DNA from: Pristionchus mayeri
Lineage: Eukaryota > Nematoda > Chromadorea > Rhabditida > Neodiplogasteridae
DNA length: 64,000 nucleotides
Reading direction: 5' to 3'
NCBI GenBank assembly: GCA_036245805.1
Contig: BTRK01000002.1
Location: 4,770,689-4,834,688 of the forward strand
Part shown: positions 46,119 to 57,332 of the stretch, in pieces
How the letters are laid out: each line of letters starts with the position of its first letter
Position numbering within the stretch: the stretch's first letter is position 1
The notes under the pieces: generated by a model
The model's database searches: none
What the model was told of the DNA's origin: nothing
What the model saw: only the letters and a program-made list of their open reading frames with translations
Program-made: the position numbers and the translations under genes

Positions 46119-47359
46119 TCAGGTTGTAACAAAAGTTTTGTCCGATTTCGAACCCCAAATTTGAACTTATATTGCTTGTTTGTTTCAAATCGCCACATGT
46201 TGAGCTTATAGCACTATATATGGGCATAATAGATCTTTAGAACATGATGGTTGGTATGGGTAAAGGTTGTCTACCATGGAAGAAATTAAGGTCAACATAA
46301 CTTTCAATTTTTCACAAAAGTTAAGATTTTATTTAATGTTGCGGTACTTCATAGATACAATTTTAGGTGTAGCCTCACAAAATGTATTAAGTAGCAAAAA
46401 GATAGAGCTGCTGGATTTGTTATTGCCTTCGTACGGGTCACTGAATCCGATACATCGGCGAAAATCAAAAGTCTCATGGAGAATTTCCCTGATTCGAAGA
46501 TTGATGGGACTGGCACCTACCTAAGGGCGCTGTTGACAATGCGTGTACGGCTATGCATTATGACAATAGGTGAGAGGATATTTTTTTTTCTCATCTAAAA
46601 AAGTGATATTTGTCAATCAACTATTTTTCGACTGAAATGTTGAAAAATCCAATATTTTGGATTTTCAGGTAAGGTATACCCCACAAAAAGTCCTGATCTC
46701 CGAGATATTCCAAATTAATGACCAATAGGGCAAGGATTGTTCTTTAATTTGAGCACGAAATAACTGCTCTTCAAACCACTGTGCTATCACAAACATGTCA
46801 GAAAGTTGAATTTCGATGTACAAAATTTTACAATTATAATCTGATGACCACTGTTCATGAATGAAGTGCCGCATCCCATCCTAGTGAAAAATATGACGTG
46901 TACTAGAAGGGTACTTCACATTCGTGAATAAGTGAAACATATGGCCCATTGGTATAGACACAGTGCGCCATTATCGTATCTTGATCAGCATCATGAAAAT
47001 TAAAACTAGAATTAAGCACTCATCTCTAATAGGCGTCTAGAGGCTAATCAGTTTCTACATTACTAATGCGATGCATGGTAATAATACTTTACTATTGTGG
47101 ATAAAAATTGAGACCTATATGAATTCGCAAAGCAATGCTGATCCTTCAAAAGGCCAGGGTGTTTGTCAGCCATATTAAGTTTAGGGCATGAATGCATTCG
47201 TTTCTTTTGGCGGACAGAGCTATGATTGTGTGCGCTAAAGATATATCAAATACCCCAATATATCACTAAAAGACTCAAGCTAAATGGATTTCATCGAGCG
47301 AAGAGAGAGGTCAGAAAGCACGTTAGGCAAAATCGGACAAAACTTTTGTTACAGCCTAA
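46119..47359 (+). mobile_element. non-coding mariner-like element, copy 2
   Basis: 1241 bp between TA dinucleotides. It starts tcaggttgtaacaaaagttt and ends aaacttttgttacagcctaa. It aligns with copy 1 in the same orientation (shared caaatcgccacat, gagctgctg-att, cttcgtac-ggtc) but is well diverged. No transposase. Confidence 0.8.
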
Positions 47360-47361
47360 TA

Positions 47362-48493
47362 CATTCCTAAAGAAATTTGGTTTAACTCTTCGGCCCATAA
47401 GGATATAAAAATATATTTAATTAATGAGGTATAGTATTTTCAACCGATGCATTGGTATCTGTATTTTATCTAAGCCGATTTCAATGAGTCCATGATTCGG
47501 ATTTTTTTATATATGCCTCGTTTGTCGTGTTCCTTATTAGAACCACAAATTTAAGTGTATAAAGGTAACTACATATTTCAATGTACGAGCATTTGAGCAC
47601 AGTGGCGGTCGTGTTTTCGATTGTTAAGTTCCCGGATACAATTTCAATGTTCTGCATCTTGTTACTCAGGAGATATACAAGTCTGAAACTCGCAATTTCA
47701 GAGATCGCGAAAGCAGCTGTCATCAAACGGAATTACTGTATTTCGTGCGCTGAATTAAGAACGGAGTGAAATTTCAAGCAAATATGCTATGTTTATTACG
47801 GTGGGAGAGGGTGAGAATGCAGATAATTGGACGCTCGCTCCATAAAAGAAAATGAAAATGAAGAAATTTTTTTAATTTTTCATTTGCGCGCAAATGAAGT
47901 CAATAATCAATCAACGTTGGCGCCAAAATTCGAATATGCAATTGTGACTTTGCCAAAACGCGTCGGCTACAGTGAATAATAAACAACAAATCCAACACTA
48001 ATTTGATTTTATGCTGCATAACCATTATATGTTTTCATATATGTTTTGATGTTTGTGTATCTACTCAAAAATTCTGGAATGTTGAAATCACTCACGAGAA
48101 ATGACGAAAATTCAAGCGATTTTCAGAAGCAAGCGGAATTAGAGGTGGTTTTTTTCTGTGTTTCGCTGTTTTGTTCACAAATCAATCATTTTATCATTAT
48201 ATTTTATTCTTATTCTTTATTCACCAAAATTTACATGGTACGGGGGTGACGTGATGATTAGGTAAGGTGGTATTTTGGCTCAGGCGAGCTTGTGGGGTGG
48301 GGGGATGTGTGGCAGTTCTGTGTTATATTTTTATATTAGAAGACTGCATTGTAAAAGATGGAGTTGTTTTTATGAGGTGTCGGTAAGGGGATCGGGGCAT
48401 GGTTACTACTGAGTGGGGAAGCGAGTTCCAGAGCGTTAGGGAATTTTATAATATATTTTGCGATTTATATTTTCACTCCGGAATGTCCAGAAA
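47362..48493. other. intergenic upstream of the F-box gene
   Basis: AT-rich with a G-rich stretch at 48240-48440. No gene recognised. Confidence 0.5.
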
Positions 48494-50281
48494 ATGCAGA
48501 ATCACATTCTTGATCTACCGGAAGAACTACTCATCAAGATATTCGAATGCATTGGACTAAAAGTGGGCAAAACAACAAAATCGATTATTTGCGACGTCCA
48601 TTCAGCATCGTAAAAACATTCGACTTACTTGCAAAGCATTTATCTCGACTGTCGCAAAGAGTGACTGCTTGCACAATAATTCCGAAATTTTCATTCACAA
48701 GGTGACAATTTTGCGATGCATTTTGATATTTTTAAATATCCATTTCAGATACACGAAAACGAGAAGGTTCAGTTGTCTCTGGGAATAAAATCAACTAAAT
48801 CTCTACAATTTGTTAAACCAGGAGTCTTCTTCCGTAGAGCGCACTTCGCAAAAATCCATATAGATTATGTGAGTGCATATATTTCGAATAAATGTTAAAA
48901 GACAAATACAATGGTGAGCGAGAAAGGGTACTAGCTCGGATGAGAACTCTGACGTCTCGCAGCGTTTGATTTATAATGGCCTGGCGTCAAAGTTCTCATT
49001 CGACATAGCGCCCAAAATACAAGTCGAATCTACTACCTGAAACATGTGAATGCGCTGCATTCCCTTTCGGATCTATTTCAGTATCCAGCTCCCAAGTAGC
49101 CGATCTGTGTTTCATTTTTGGGACCCTGAAAAAAACCTGTGAAATTGATACTGAAGCATCACGCACTCTCACTTCAGTTCAACTTCAAATCTGACGCCCC
49201 TGAAGAGATAACGATAGTTGACGACCTACTCAAAGTGTCCAAAAGTCTGGCCTGTAATAAGCTTATTATATTAACGGATACTCTCACTTATGATCCTAGG
49301 TGAAACCCTTAATTTGCTTTGCAAAAAATGTAATTGTATGTTGTAGAATCTTTGAACTAATCAGCAATATACAGACAAAAGTTAGCCTGAAATTGTCACT
49401 GGAAGATCAAATGGTCAAGAGGGAACGGCTTCTTAACGTCCCTCGACAAAATTATTTCACCATCGAAATGTCTAACGTATGTCTTCAGGGGCTCAACTAA
49501 ATTTTGATTTTAAATCATGTAAACACATGAAAAATTAATCCTTGATCAGTGTTGTGTTATCAACGACGCCGCCCTCCTCTCGCTGCTCTCCAAGCATATA
49601 CGTCTTATCCTGAAAATAGAGGGGTTAAGCATAAGCGCAGACACTCTTATCGAAGCAAGAAAGGTGATTTGATTTTGTCTGTTCCCTTGCCCTATGTTGA
49701 TGACGTCATCAAATATTAGTGGGAAGTTGTCAGTTGTTATTCTGGATGCATAATATCATACATATCACAACTTTTTATCTGAAAAAATAACTGAAAATCT
49801 ATCGAGCGAAATATGACACAGTTTTCAAACAATCGTAAACCATGCAATGCAGTGTTTGCTACTGGTTAATTGGACATAAAAAAAGAGAAGTGAGAGAGCG
49901 TCCTCTCATTCCTCATTGCGCTCCAAATCGAGCTGTATTTCAATGAAGCATATATTAATATATTTCCAGATGGTTGAGAATCGTTGCAACCTTCTTTCGC
50001 TAAATGTCGCCTTCAGCAAGGTTAAAGCATTGCTGCACTCGATTGGAGTCATCTGGCAAGGCCGATCACTCAAAGCCAAGAGTTCTGCAATCATTGTAAA
50101 TAATATTTAATAAAATATTTAAAATAAATGCATTTCGTAGACTAATTGCTCATTACAGGTTTCCAGTGACGTGAATTTCCACAAAATCGAAGTGGGCAGA
50201 ACTGTAATCGCATTCTCTTATGACCCACATGCAGAAAACAATGAGAATGTAACAGTGAAGATTAAGAAAATGTCGACCTAA
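48494..50281 (+). CDS. F-box protein (gene 1)
   Basis: Exons are 48494-48562, 48606-48701, 48749-48868, about 49089-49170, about 49185-49300, 49349-49470, 49559-49666, about 49971-50095 and 50159-50281 (stop). The N-terminus is an F-box: LDLPEELLIKIFECIG, then RKNIRLTCKAFISTVAKS. The remaining ~300 residues are a divergent substrate-recognition region with Leu-rich stretches (LLSLLSKHIRLILKIEGL). F-box proteins link substrates to SCF ubiquitin ligases through Skp1. Exon order and content parallel the second F-box gene at 57333-60042, so they are old paralogues. The junction around 49170-49185 is uncertain because the frame changes there. Confidence 0.7.
48930..49005. mobile_element. TGACGTC-type inverted-repeat MITE
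   Basis: Ends read ctcggatgagaactctgacg and cgtcaaagttctcattcgac, in an F-box gene intron. Confidence 0.65.
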
Positions 50282-51119
50282 CTCATTCTGTAATTTATTC
50301 GATGCTTTGCAACAATGTTGATTAACATTCAAATAAGAAATTTCGTAAATGATTTGATCACACCATACATACAGCATTACTTCATCGACTTTGCATATGC
50401 TTTAATTAATTTAAAACTGCAGTATTGTAGCAATATATCTCTCTTGCCAAAAAGATGATCGAATTTACCTACCACAATACCACTGTTAGAACGGTGACTT
50501 CGGTGGGTGGTGGATTGGGATGATCGATCTCATTTGAAACTTTTGTTTTTGTTTCGCATAAGATATACTTACAGATACATATGCAATTACTACGATCAAT
50601 AATCGTAATCCCAACCGAACTCACCATTTATTATCGCATATTATCGCACACCATTTGTGGGCACTGGTATATCAACGGCGGCATGACGTCATAGTTCCCA
50701 GGGGAATAGCGTAAAGGCTACATTTAGCACACTATTACAAAGTACTTTGACTGGGTATGTCATACGACATAGCCCACCAAACCTGCCATGAAAAACCTAC
50801 TAGAAATGTTGGCCCAATTACAGAACTACTGTATTTCAAAATCATAGATCACAAATTGCTTAGCGCAACTTCCTTACACATCATTGATGAATGCTCAATT
50901 TCGATGGGTTGTGAATTACTTTCCCCTGTAAATGTGCTAACACATTTAGGAAAGGATAGAACTTCCCGTTGAAGAACTGCAGATTTAGAAATCATCGTGT
51001 TCTGATTCATCCGCTGAAATCAACACTTTTTGGATTCCCCTGTCTCCCACACACGTTCGAATCCGGATTTTTTGTGCTTAGTAGAACAAAGAACTCTTGC
51101 CCAAGCGTTCCTCAATTGG
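50282..51119. other. intergenic, no gene recognised
   Basis: Contains a partial TGACGTCA MITE half near 50665-50695 (ggcggcatgacgtcatagtt). Otherwise nothing identified. Confidence 0.5.
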
Positions 51120-51145
51120 GTAGAATCGGGGGGGGGGGGGGGGGG

Positions 51146-51590
51146 TGACAAAACGGCAACGACATAACGGCAAGCGACAAAACGGCAACGGATCATAACT
51201 CAATGGGGAGTTGTCCTAGAACATCGGGAGTGGTCTGTATCTTATCAGTGTATTTTCCCCGTTATTATCAATAACATGATCTTTGATCTTTTGGGAGTCG
51301 ACGATAAAACGGCAACGAGCCATAACATCACTCAAAATCATCCCACAGCTCTCGGATCGGCACCAATCGATAGCTAATGATCTGATCTATCCATTCTACA
51401 TCTGATCTTTGATCTTTGGTCAACTGACGACAACACGGCAACGAGCCATAACATCACTCAGAATCATCCCACAGCTCTCGGATCGGCACCAATAGATAGC
51501 TAATGATCTGATCTATCCATTCGACATCTGATCTTTGATCTTTGGTCAACTGACGACAAAACGGCAACGAGGCATAATTGAGTTAATGTA
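51146..51590 (+). repeat. MULE left terminal repeat array
   Basis: The terminal block is followed by about 2.5 copies of the ~118-bp unit (agccataacatcactcaaaa ... gatctttgatctttgg). These are inverted relative to the right end. Confidence 0.85.
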
Positions 51591-51871
51591 ATGAAAACAA
51601 GATTCCTCTCATTTATTACCAATGTCGAGCAAAATGAACAATATATTTGGTGATATATAAAGAAACATTTTCTTGCAGTTTTTTTTAAAATTTGAGCACG
51701 TTTGTTGAGGTTACGGTGTAGCCAAGTGCATATCGATCGACTCGATCGATTCCAAAACACGTTTTAACTTGTTTCACATTGAACATTTGTTGAATTTAGT
51801 TGTATTTTTGTTTGCTATTTTGATTTTTTTTATACTTTTAATTATTCATATTTAATTTAAAGGTAATCACG

Positions 51872-53770
51872 ATGGCTACTGCTTCTGTTAGCAACAAGGG
51901 CAAATTGATCGTTTATGACGATGGAGGATTCGAATATCGAAAATATCATATCGATAAAAGCGGGCAGCAGCTGTACCGGTAATTATTTACCTTCTATTTT
52001 TGTCCTTGTCTTAAGAATGGTTCAGAGTATTCTTTTAACGAAAGATTTAAGATGCTTGACGTACAAATGCGTCGGCAAGGCAAAGATGATCAACGGGAAA
52101 TTGACAATCTACAATGACCATAAGCCGGTTCATCTTCCGCCAGATCACGGAGACGAGGTAATATTTATTTTAATTTACATATTTAATTGCGGAAATACTC
52201 GTTTTCAGATTCGTAATGTACGCAAGAAGGCACAAGACGACAGAAAAATCGGAATATCTACTGCCGATGTGATCAAAAGCAATGTCATCAATGCGCCGCC
52301 GCACCTGAAGCCCCATTTAAATGCACCGGCAATTATCAGATCGGTACAGAGAAGTGTGGAAGTCCGGGGGATCAAAGTCTGGCCTGCTACATTAGACGCA
52401 TCCAAATTCGGTAGGTTGATCATCTCATAAGCCTTACCTTTTTAATAACTCCAGTAAGGAAATTCAATTGCTGTGATTCATTAAACTCTTACAGATATTA
52501 CATTCCTTCGAGAAGATAATTGTCATCTATTTCGCAAAGGGGATGCGGGAGCGCACAAAATTCTACTCAGTGATGCAGGTAGTGTTTTGCTTCCCCAAAA
52601 TATATTCTTTGAAAATAATAATATTATGAAATTTATTTAATCTTTTGATAGGCCTGAGACTGCTTCGCACAGTGCCCGATTGGAGCGCTGACGGCACCTT
52701 CTTCGCAGCTCCACACGATTTTGCACAGATCCTCATTGTGGGAGTGCAGGTTGCATTTTGAAATTCTTTTCCTAGATATTTATTTTGAACTAATTAGGAA
52801 GATCACCTTCTCACTCCTTGCCTGTATGCCTTTCTTTCCTCGAAGACAACAGCGACATATGAGAATGTATTTGCATGGTTGTTCCCTCGCCGTTGACTCT
52901 TTCTTGTGGTTAGTATATGCTTATTTGGTAGCTAATTTGTGTGCTTGCTTTAGATTTTGAGAATGCATTGTCGAGTGGATTCCTTAATGTTTTCCCCACC
53001 ACTGCAATTTCTCGTTGTGCATTTCATCTCTACCAGGCAGTTTTCCGCAAAATTCAAGTTAGAACTATTAGTTGAACATGAACGTTATCGCATTTATTTC
53101 AGTCTTTGAAACTGACCGATTTCTATAGTGCGCCCAGGACAAAGCGATACTTCAAAGGCCTCATGGCGTTGAGCCTTGTCCATGCGAACGATATTCCTTC
53201 GTACTTCGAAGAATTGAAAAATGAAGCGCTAGATTATATTTATCCTATAATTTCGGCTGCTAGATATGTCAAGGTCGAGGGTAAGTAGGGAACGTATTGT
53301 GGGGTTTTTTTAAAAAAATTTTGCAGATCTGTACGAATATTTCGAAAGAACCTATGTTGGGGTGAAGGCTCCCAATGGTGTACGGGTTTCTCCGATGTAT
53401 CCCCCCCAAACATGGTCAATTCATGATCGAGTTCTTGCGAAAATGCAGATTGGAAACTCTACAATTGAGTCATTCAACAGTAAGCTGCAGGTAAGGCATA
53501 GTCGTGGATTTTTTTAACATTTTTTTCTTGTAGTCTGTCCCAGCGGATTCAGCTGCTCAAAAAGTGGCGGCAATTCTACTCGAACATGATAAAGTATACA
53601 CTGCCAAGCATGAAACGGCCAGGCTGCAGCAGCTCACAATTGCTCAGGCATACCCGCAAAGTGACCAGGTGACTAGACGCCATACGCGTAGATACAACGC
53701 TGTCTCAAATGGCCGTATGGGTCAATCCATCGTAGAGATCAAAAAACAACTGGAAAAGGGGGAAGAGTAA
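51872..53770 (+). CDS. MULE transposase with FLYWCH zinc finger
   Basis: Ten exons: 51872-51978, 52052-52157, 52209-52410, 52495-52578, 52652-52749, 52798-about 52896, 52954-53057, 53103-53280, 53327-53490 and 53534-53770 (stop). The first two exons form a FLYWCH-type finger: GGFEYRKYH, LYRCLTYKC, then DHKPVHLPPDH. The MULE DDE core follows: WSADGTF (first Asp), TPCLYAFLSSK and TYENVF, a FENAL..FP motif at the second acidic site, the C-x-FH signature (RCAFHLYQAV), then YFERTYVG and a TIESFN motif with the likely catalytic Glu. Junction 6/7 is uncertain: the frame meets TGA, and the best GTTGAC donor gives His instead of Asp before FE. A basic C-terminus ends the protein. Confidence 0.85.
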
Positions 53771-53869
53771 AAAGCACGCTCATGTGCAAGCTTGCATATT
53801 ACTCGGAATTATTCGTATTAGTTTTGAAGTCTTACGTTTAGAGAGCTAAGAACAGATGATGAATTGATA

Positions 53870-54899
53870 TATCAGCTGTCGATAGCTGTCGATTGGTACC
53901 GATCCGAGAGCTGTGGGATGATTCTGAGTGATGTTATGGCTCGTTGCCGTTTTGTCGTCAGTTGACCAAAGATCAAAGATCAGATGTAGAATGGATAGAT
54001 CAGATCATTAGCAATCGATTGGTATCGATCCGAGAGCTGTGGGATGATTCTGAGTGATGTTATGGCTCGTTGCAGTTTTGTCGTCAGTTGACCAAAGATC
54101 AAAGATAAGATGTAGAATGGGTAGATCAGATCATTAGCAATCGATTGATACCGATCCGAGAGCTGTGGGATGATATTGAGTGATGTTATGGCTCGTTGCC
54201 GTTTTGTCGTCAGTTGACCAAAGATCAAAGATCAGATGTAGAATGGATAGATCAGATCATTAGCTATCGATTGGTGCCGATCCAAGAGCTGTGGGATGAT
54301 TCTGAGTGATGTTATTTCTCGTTGCCGTTTTGTCGTCAGTTGACCAAAGATCAAAGATCAGATGTAGAATGGATAGATCAGATCATTAGCTATCGATTGG
54401 TACCGATCCGAGAGCTGTGGGATGATTCTGAGTGATGTTATGGCTCGTTGCCGTTTTGTCGTCAGTTGACCAAAGATCAAAGATAAGATGTAGAATGGGT
54501 AGATCAGATCATTAGCAATCGATTGATACCGATCCGAGAGCTGTGGGATGATTTTGAGTGATGTTATGGCTCGTTGCCGTTTTGTCGTCAGTTGACCAAA
54601 GATCAAAGATAAGATGTAGAATGGGTAGATCAGATCATTAGCTATCGATTGGTGCCGATCCGAGAGCTGCGGGATGATTCTGAGTGGTGTTATGGCTCGT
54701 TGCCGTTTTGTCGTCGACTCCCAAAAGATCAAAGATCATGTTATTGATAATAACGGGGAAAATACACTGATAAGATACAGACCACTCCCGATGTTCTAGG
54801 ACAACTCCCCATTGAGTTACGATCCGTTGCCGTTTTGTCGCTTGCCGTTATGTCGTTGCCGTTTTGTCGTAAATAAGCCGTGTTGCCGTTTTGTCGTTG
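53870..54899 (-). repeat. MULE right terminal repeat array
   Basis: About seven tandem ~118-bp units (cgatccgagagctgtgggat ... cgttttgtcgtcagttgacc) with a few substitutions, then the terminal block shared with the left end. Confidence 0.9.
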
Positions 54900-55230
54900 C
54901 CCCCCCCCCCCCCCCCGTAGAATCAGAATCCCACAAGTATTCGATAACCTGAATTTATCCCAACATGCTCCAAATAGCCGTTTTCCGATGTTAATATTCT
55001 GAGACTTGTCAACTTCTCACGATGATGCGTAGATCCAAATCAAATGTATGGTAGTAATCTACCGCCATGGCCGTAACACATGGTATTCAAAAATCATGAC
55101 AGTCCAAGCACGCCAACAGAAATTTAAAAAAATAAAAAAGAAAGAAACGTATGGGCCAACCTAATATCTACTGTAATACCGCAACTATCCCCCCTCAACA
55201 TTCTTGATTAGATCTTGTGAGATCTCTGTA

Positions 55231-56340
55231 ATGACAATAATTTGTACCTTATTTTCACTCGTTAGTTTTGTAGCGCGCAGAAGCGTATTCAATGCGCAAC
55301 ACAATCATTACTTGCATTCTACCGTTAAAAAATATCCTCAATCGATGTCTTCAATCTTTGTATCTAGAGAGAAAGATGGGAAGATCTTCCTCTATCTCAA
55401 TATCATATTTTCCTGTTTTATTATACTCTATTCTATCGCTTTCTTCTTACTCATCACAAGAACTCCGAGAAATCAGATCATCGTCAGGAATTATCTTATC
55501 GCTATACAAGTAATTATTTGTAACTAGTCCGGATGCCCCCCGCCTTCGGCGGGGGCCCAGTCCTAGAGGAGGTAATAAATCAAATATTTGACCCACGGAA
55601 TAATAGTTGGCCCAAGGCTAATTATTGATTGGCATACGGTATTTCAAAGATCAGAGGTCAAAATCATAAATCTGACCTACGGAATAATAGTTGACCCATG
55701 GCTAATTATTGATTGGTATGCGGTAGTTGACCCATTGATAATTATTGATTGGCATACGGTAATGGCCCGATGCCTTCATAACGTATACTCCCTCTCCCCC
55801 TTATTTCGCAATCCGGACAGACGGGCAGACACTGCGCTGTATATATAGGTATAGATTGGGCGAATATCGTTGGTTCGTCTCTATTGTGCTCGAGGTGCAA
55901 CAACAAAACAACAACAACAAAATTTTAAAATGATAAAAAATAATGTTGTGAAAACAACATGCAACAACAAAATTGCAACAACAAAATTTTAAAATGATAA
56001 AAAATAATGTTGTGAAAATTTCATGAAGTACAGTTAGTAATAGCCGTAAACGATGTTCATTTCGACGTTGGTTCACACGGTGTTCCTCTGTTTCCGGCAA
56101 TTTCTTCTGAAACTGGGCTTCTCAGGGAAAACTGCATTGGTAAGATCTAGATCAATTTGTTTATTATCTCCATTTGATTAATATTACAATGTGGAAAAAC
56201 ATCACAATGAACATGAGCAATATTTCAGGTCATTATCATTATAATATTCAATTACGTCGGTCTGAGTACAATACTGTGTATTGCATACCGACATCAGACC
56301 ATATTACCGAATGGACAAATTCAAGAAAGTAAGAGACATG
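55231..56340 (+). pseudogene. broken serpentine (srh/sri-like) chemoreceptor
   Basis: Exon 1 (55231-55510) encodes a TM segment (FSCFIILYSIAFFLLI) followed by the TP motif and Y-L-I-A-I-Q typical of nematode receptors. The intron holds a Helitron-like insertion. Exon 2 (about 56034-56141) reads DVHF...GVPLFPAISSETG, and exon 3 (56230-56330) reads FNYVGLSTILCIAYRHQTIL. Exons 2 and 3 fit different phases, and nothing beyond the third TM is found. I judge it a pseudogene. Confidence 0.6.
55524..55855 (-). mobile_element. Helitron-like non-autonomous element
   Basis: Read on the minus strand, it begins A|TCTATACC and ends in a GC-rich hairpin (ccccgccgaaggcgggg) followed by ggaCTAG|T. That is the Helitron layout of TC start, 3' hairpin and CTRR end, inserted between A and T. 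332 bp, no coding sequence. A second member lies at about 60830-61022 in the opposite orientation. Confidence 0.75.
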
Positions 56341-57332
56341 ATCTTTACTTTTTTTCAGAAAACGATAAACATTTGATGGTCGGTTCTATTTTCTTTCTTG
56401 CCTCTCCCTGCAATCTACAGGGGCTCCCTCACTCATGATGACCAGACCAATGAACGCCTTCTTATGAGTGTAATTAGTTCATCGACAGACAATTAAAACA
56501 ATGAACAACAACAACAACAGAAAAACAACATTCAGGGCAGTCGTTGTCTCAGTTGGGTCCGGGAACGTGGATTTTTATACTATGAACAACGAACAATACG
56601 CAGGTCTCAGTGGCACCACTATCGCAACAATTGACAACATAATCTACTCTCATATGAATAAACCCATTAGGATTCCTTTGCGGAGAGTATGCGGAAATGT
56701 GCACCCGGTCGGACGAGAACTATCACGGCATACCGCCTATAATGTATCCCGCTATATCAAAGGCGGCATGACGTCATAGTTCTCATCCGACCTAGTGTCG
56801 TAACTGCAACCGTATCAGTGAATATGCTACACCGAAGAAAGTTTTCATGCGTATTATTTCACGATTACATCACATGCCTGAACCAGTACATTCGCACTAT
56901 CAATGGTTTGGTGAACCACCATCCCATACCCACTCTATGAGCAACTGATATAAGCATGATAATACGATGCCATGTCTAGATGGCAAAGGAAGTGCATATA
57001 TTCAACTTCAAATGAGAGTCAAACTAGAGATATGAAGAGTAATAATTAGGGATATGAGGAGTAATGAGCAACTGGTAGTGTATTTTTCGCAGAATATTCA
57101 ATATTATTACAACACGAGTATAGATGATGGAAGATACAAGATGATGGAGCAAGTATAGTATTTCCCAATTAAAATTTTTAAAAAAAAATTGAATTAATGC
57201 AAACTGTTGTTCATAAATTAAAGTTACTGAAGCTGATTCGAGTATTTAATAATTATTAATTAATGCAATCGTCCACGAGAGAACACATTCATTTGACAAA
57301 ACTTGTATGTGGGAGTTGAGTGGGTTTGTCAA
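56341..57332. other. intergenic, no gene recognised
   Basis: Holds the TGACGTCA MITE at 56702-56797 and AT-rich sequence. A 92-codon open frame at 56501-56779 runs into that MITE and shows no domain. Confidence 0.5.
56702..56797. mobile_element. TGACGTCA-type inverted-repeat MITE, best copy
   Basis: Halves cggtcggacgagaactat and atagttctcatccgacc pair; ggcggcatgacgtcatag contains the 10-bp palindrome atgacgtcat. Confidence 0.75.

Larger units (their letters stand above)
51128..54916 (+). mobile_element. complete Mutator-like (MULE) DNA transposon
   Basis: 3.79 kb flanked by the 8-bp duplication gtagaatc (51120-51127 and 54917-54924). Both termini are homopolymers: 18 G at the left and 17 C at the right. 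Both then carry repeated gacaaaacggcaacg motifs and a shared block (acatcgggagtggtctgtat and complement). Next come tandem units of about 118 bp: roughly two and a half at the left, about seven at the right. The interior encodes a spliced MULE transposase. I infer an autonomous or recently autonomous element. Confidence 0.9.

Noticed and set aside
51128..51145. Poly-G run as a sequencing artefact or gap filler
   Set aside because: A matching poly-C run ends the same element at 54900-54916 and both abut the target duplication, so it is better explained as part of the element.
53980..54732. Long minus-strand repetitive ORFs as a repeat protein
   Set aside because: They arise only because the ~118-bp MULE terminal repeats happen to be open in one frame.
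51146..54899. CRISPR-like array from the regular 118-bp repeats
   Set aside because: Units are contiguous tandem repeats without unique spacers and lie at the ends of a eukaryotic DNA transposon.
55801..56100. Minus-strand 99-codon ORF as a gene
   Set aside because: It crosses the Helitron-like end and a low-complexity caacaa/taaaatt repeat, and overlaps a receptor exon.
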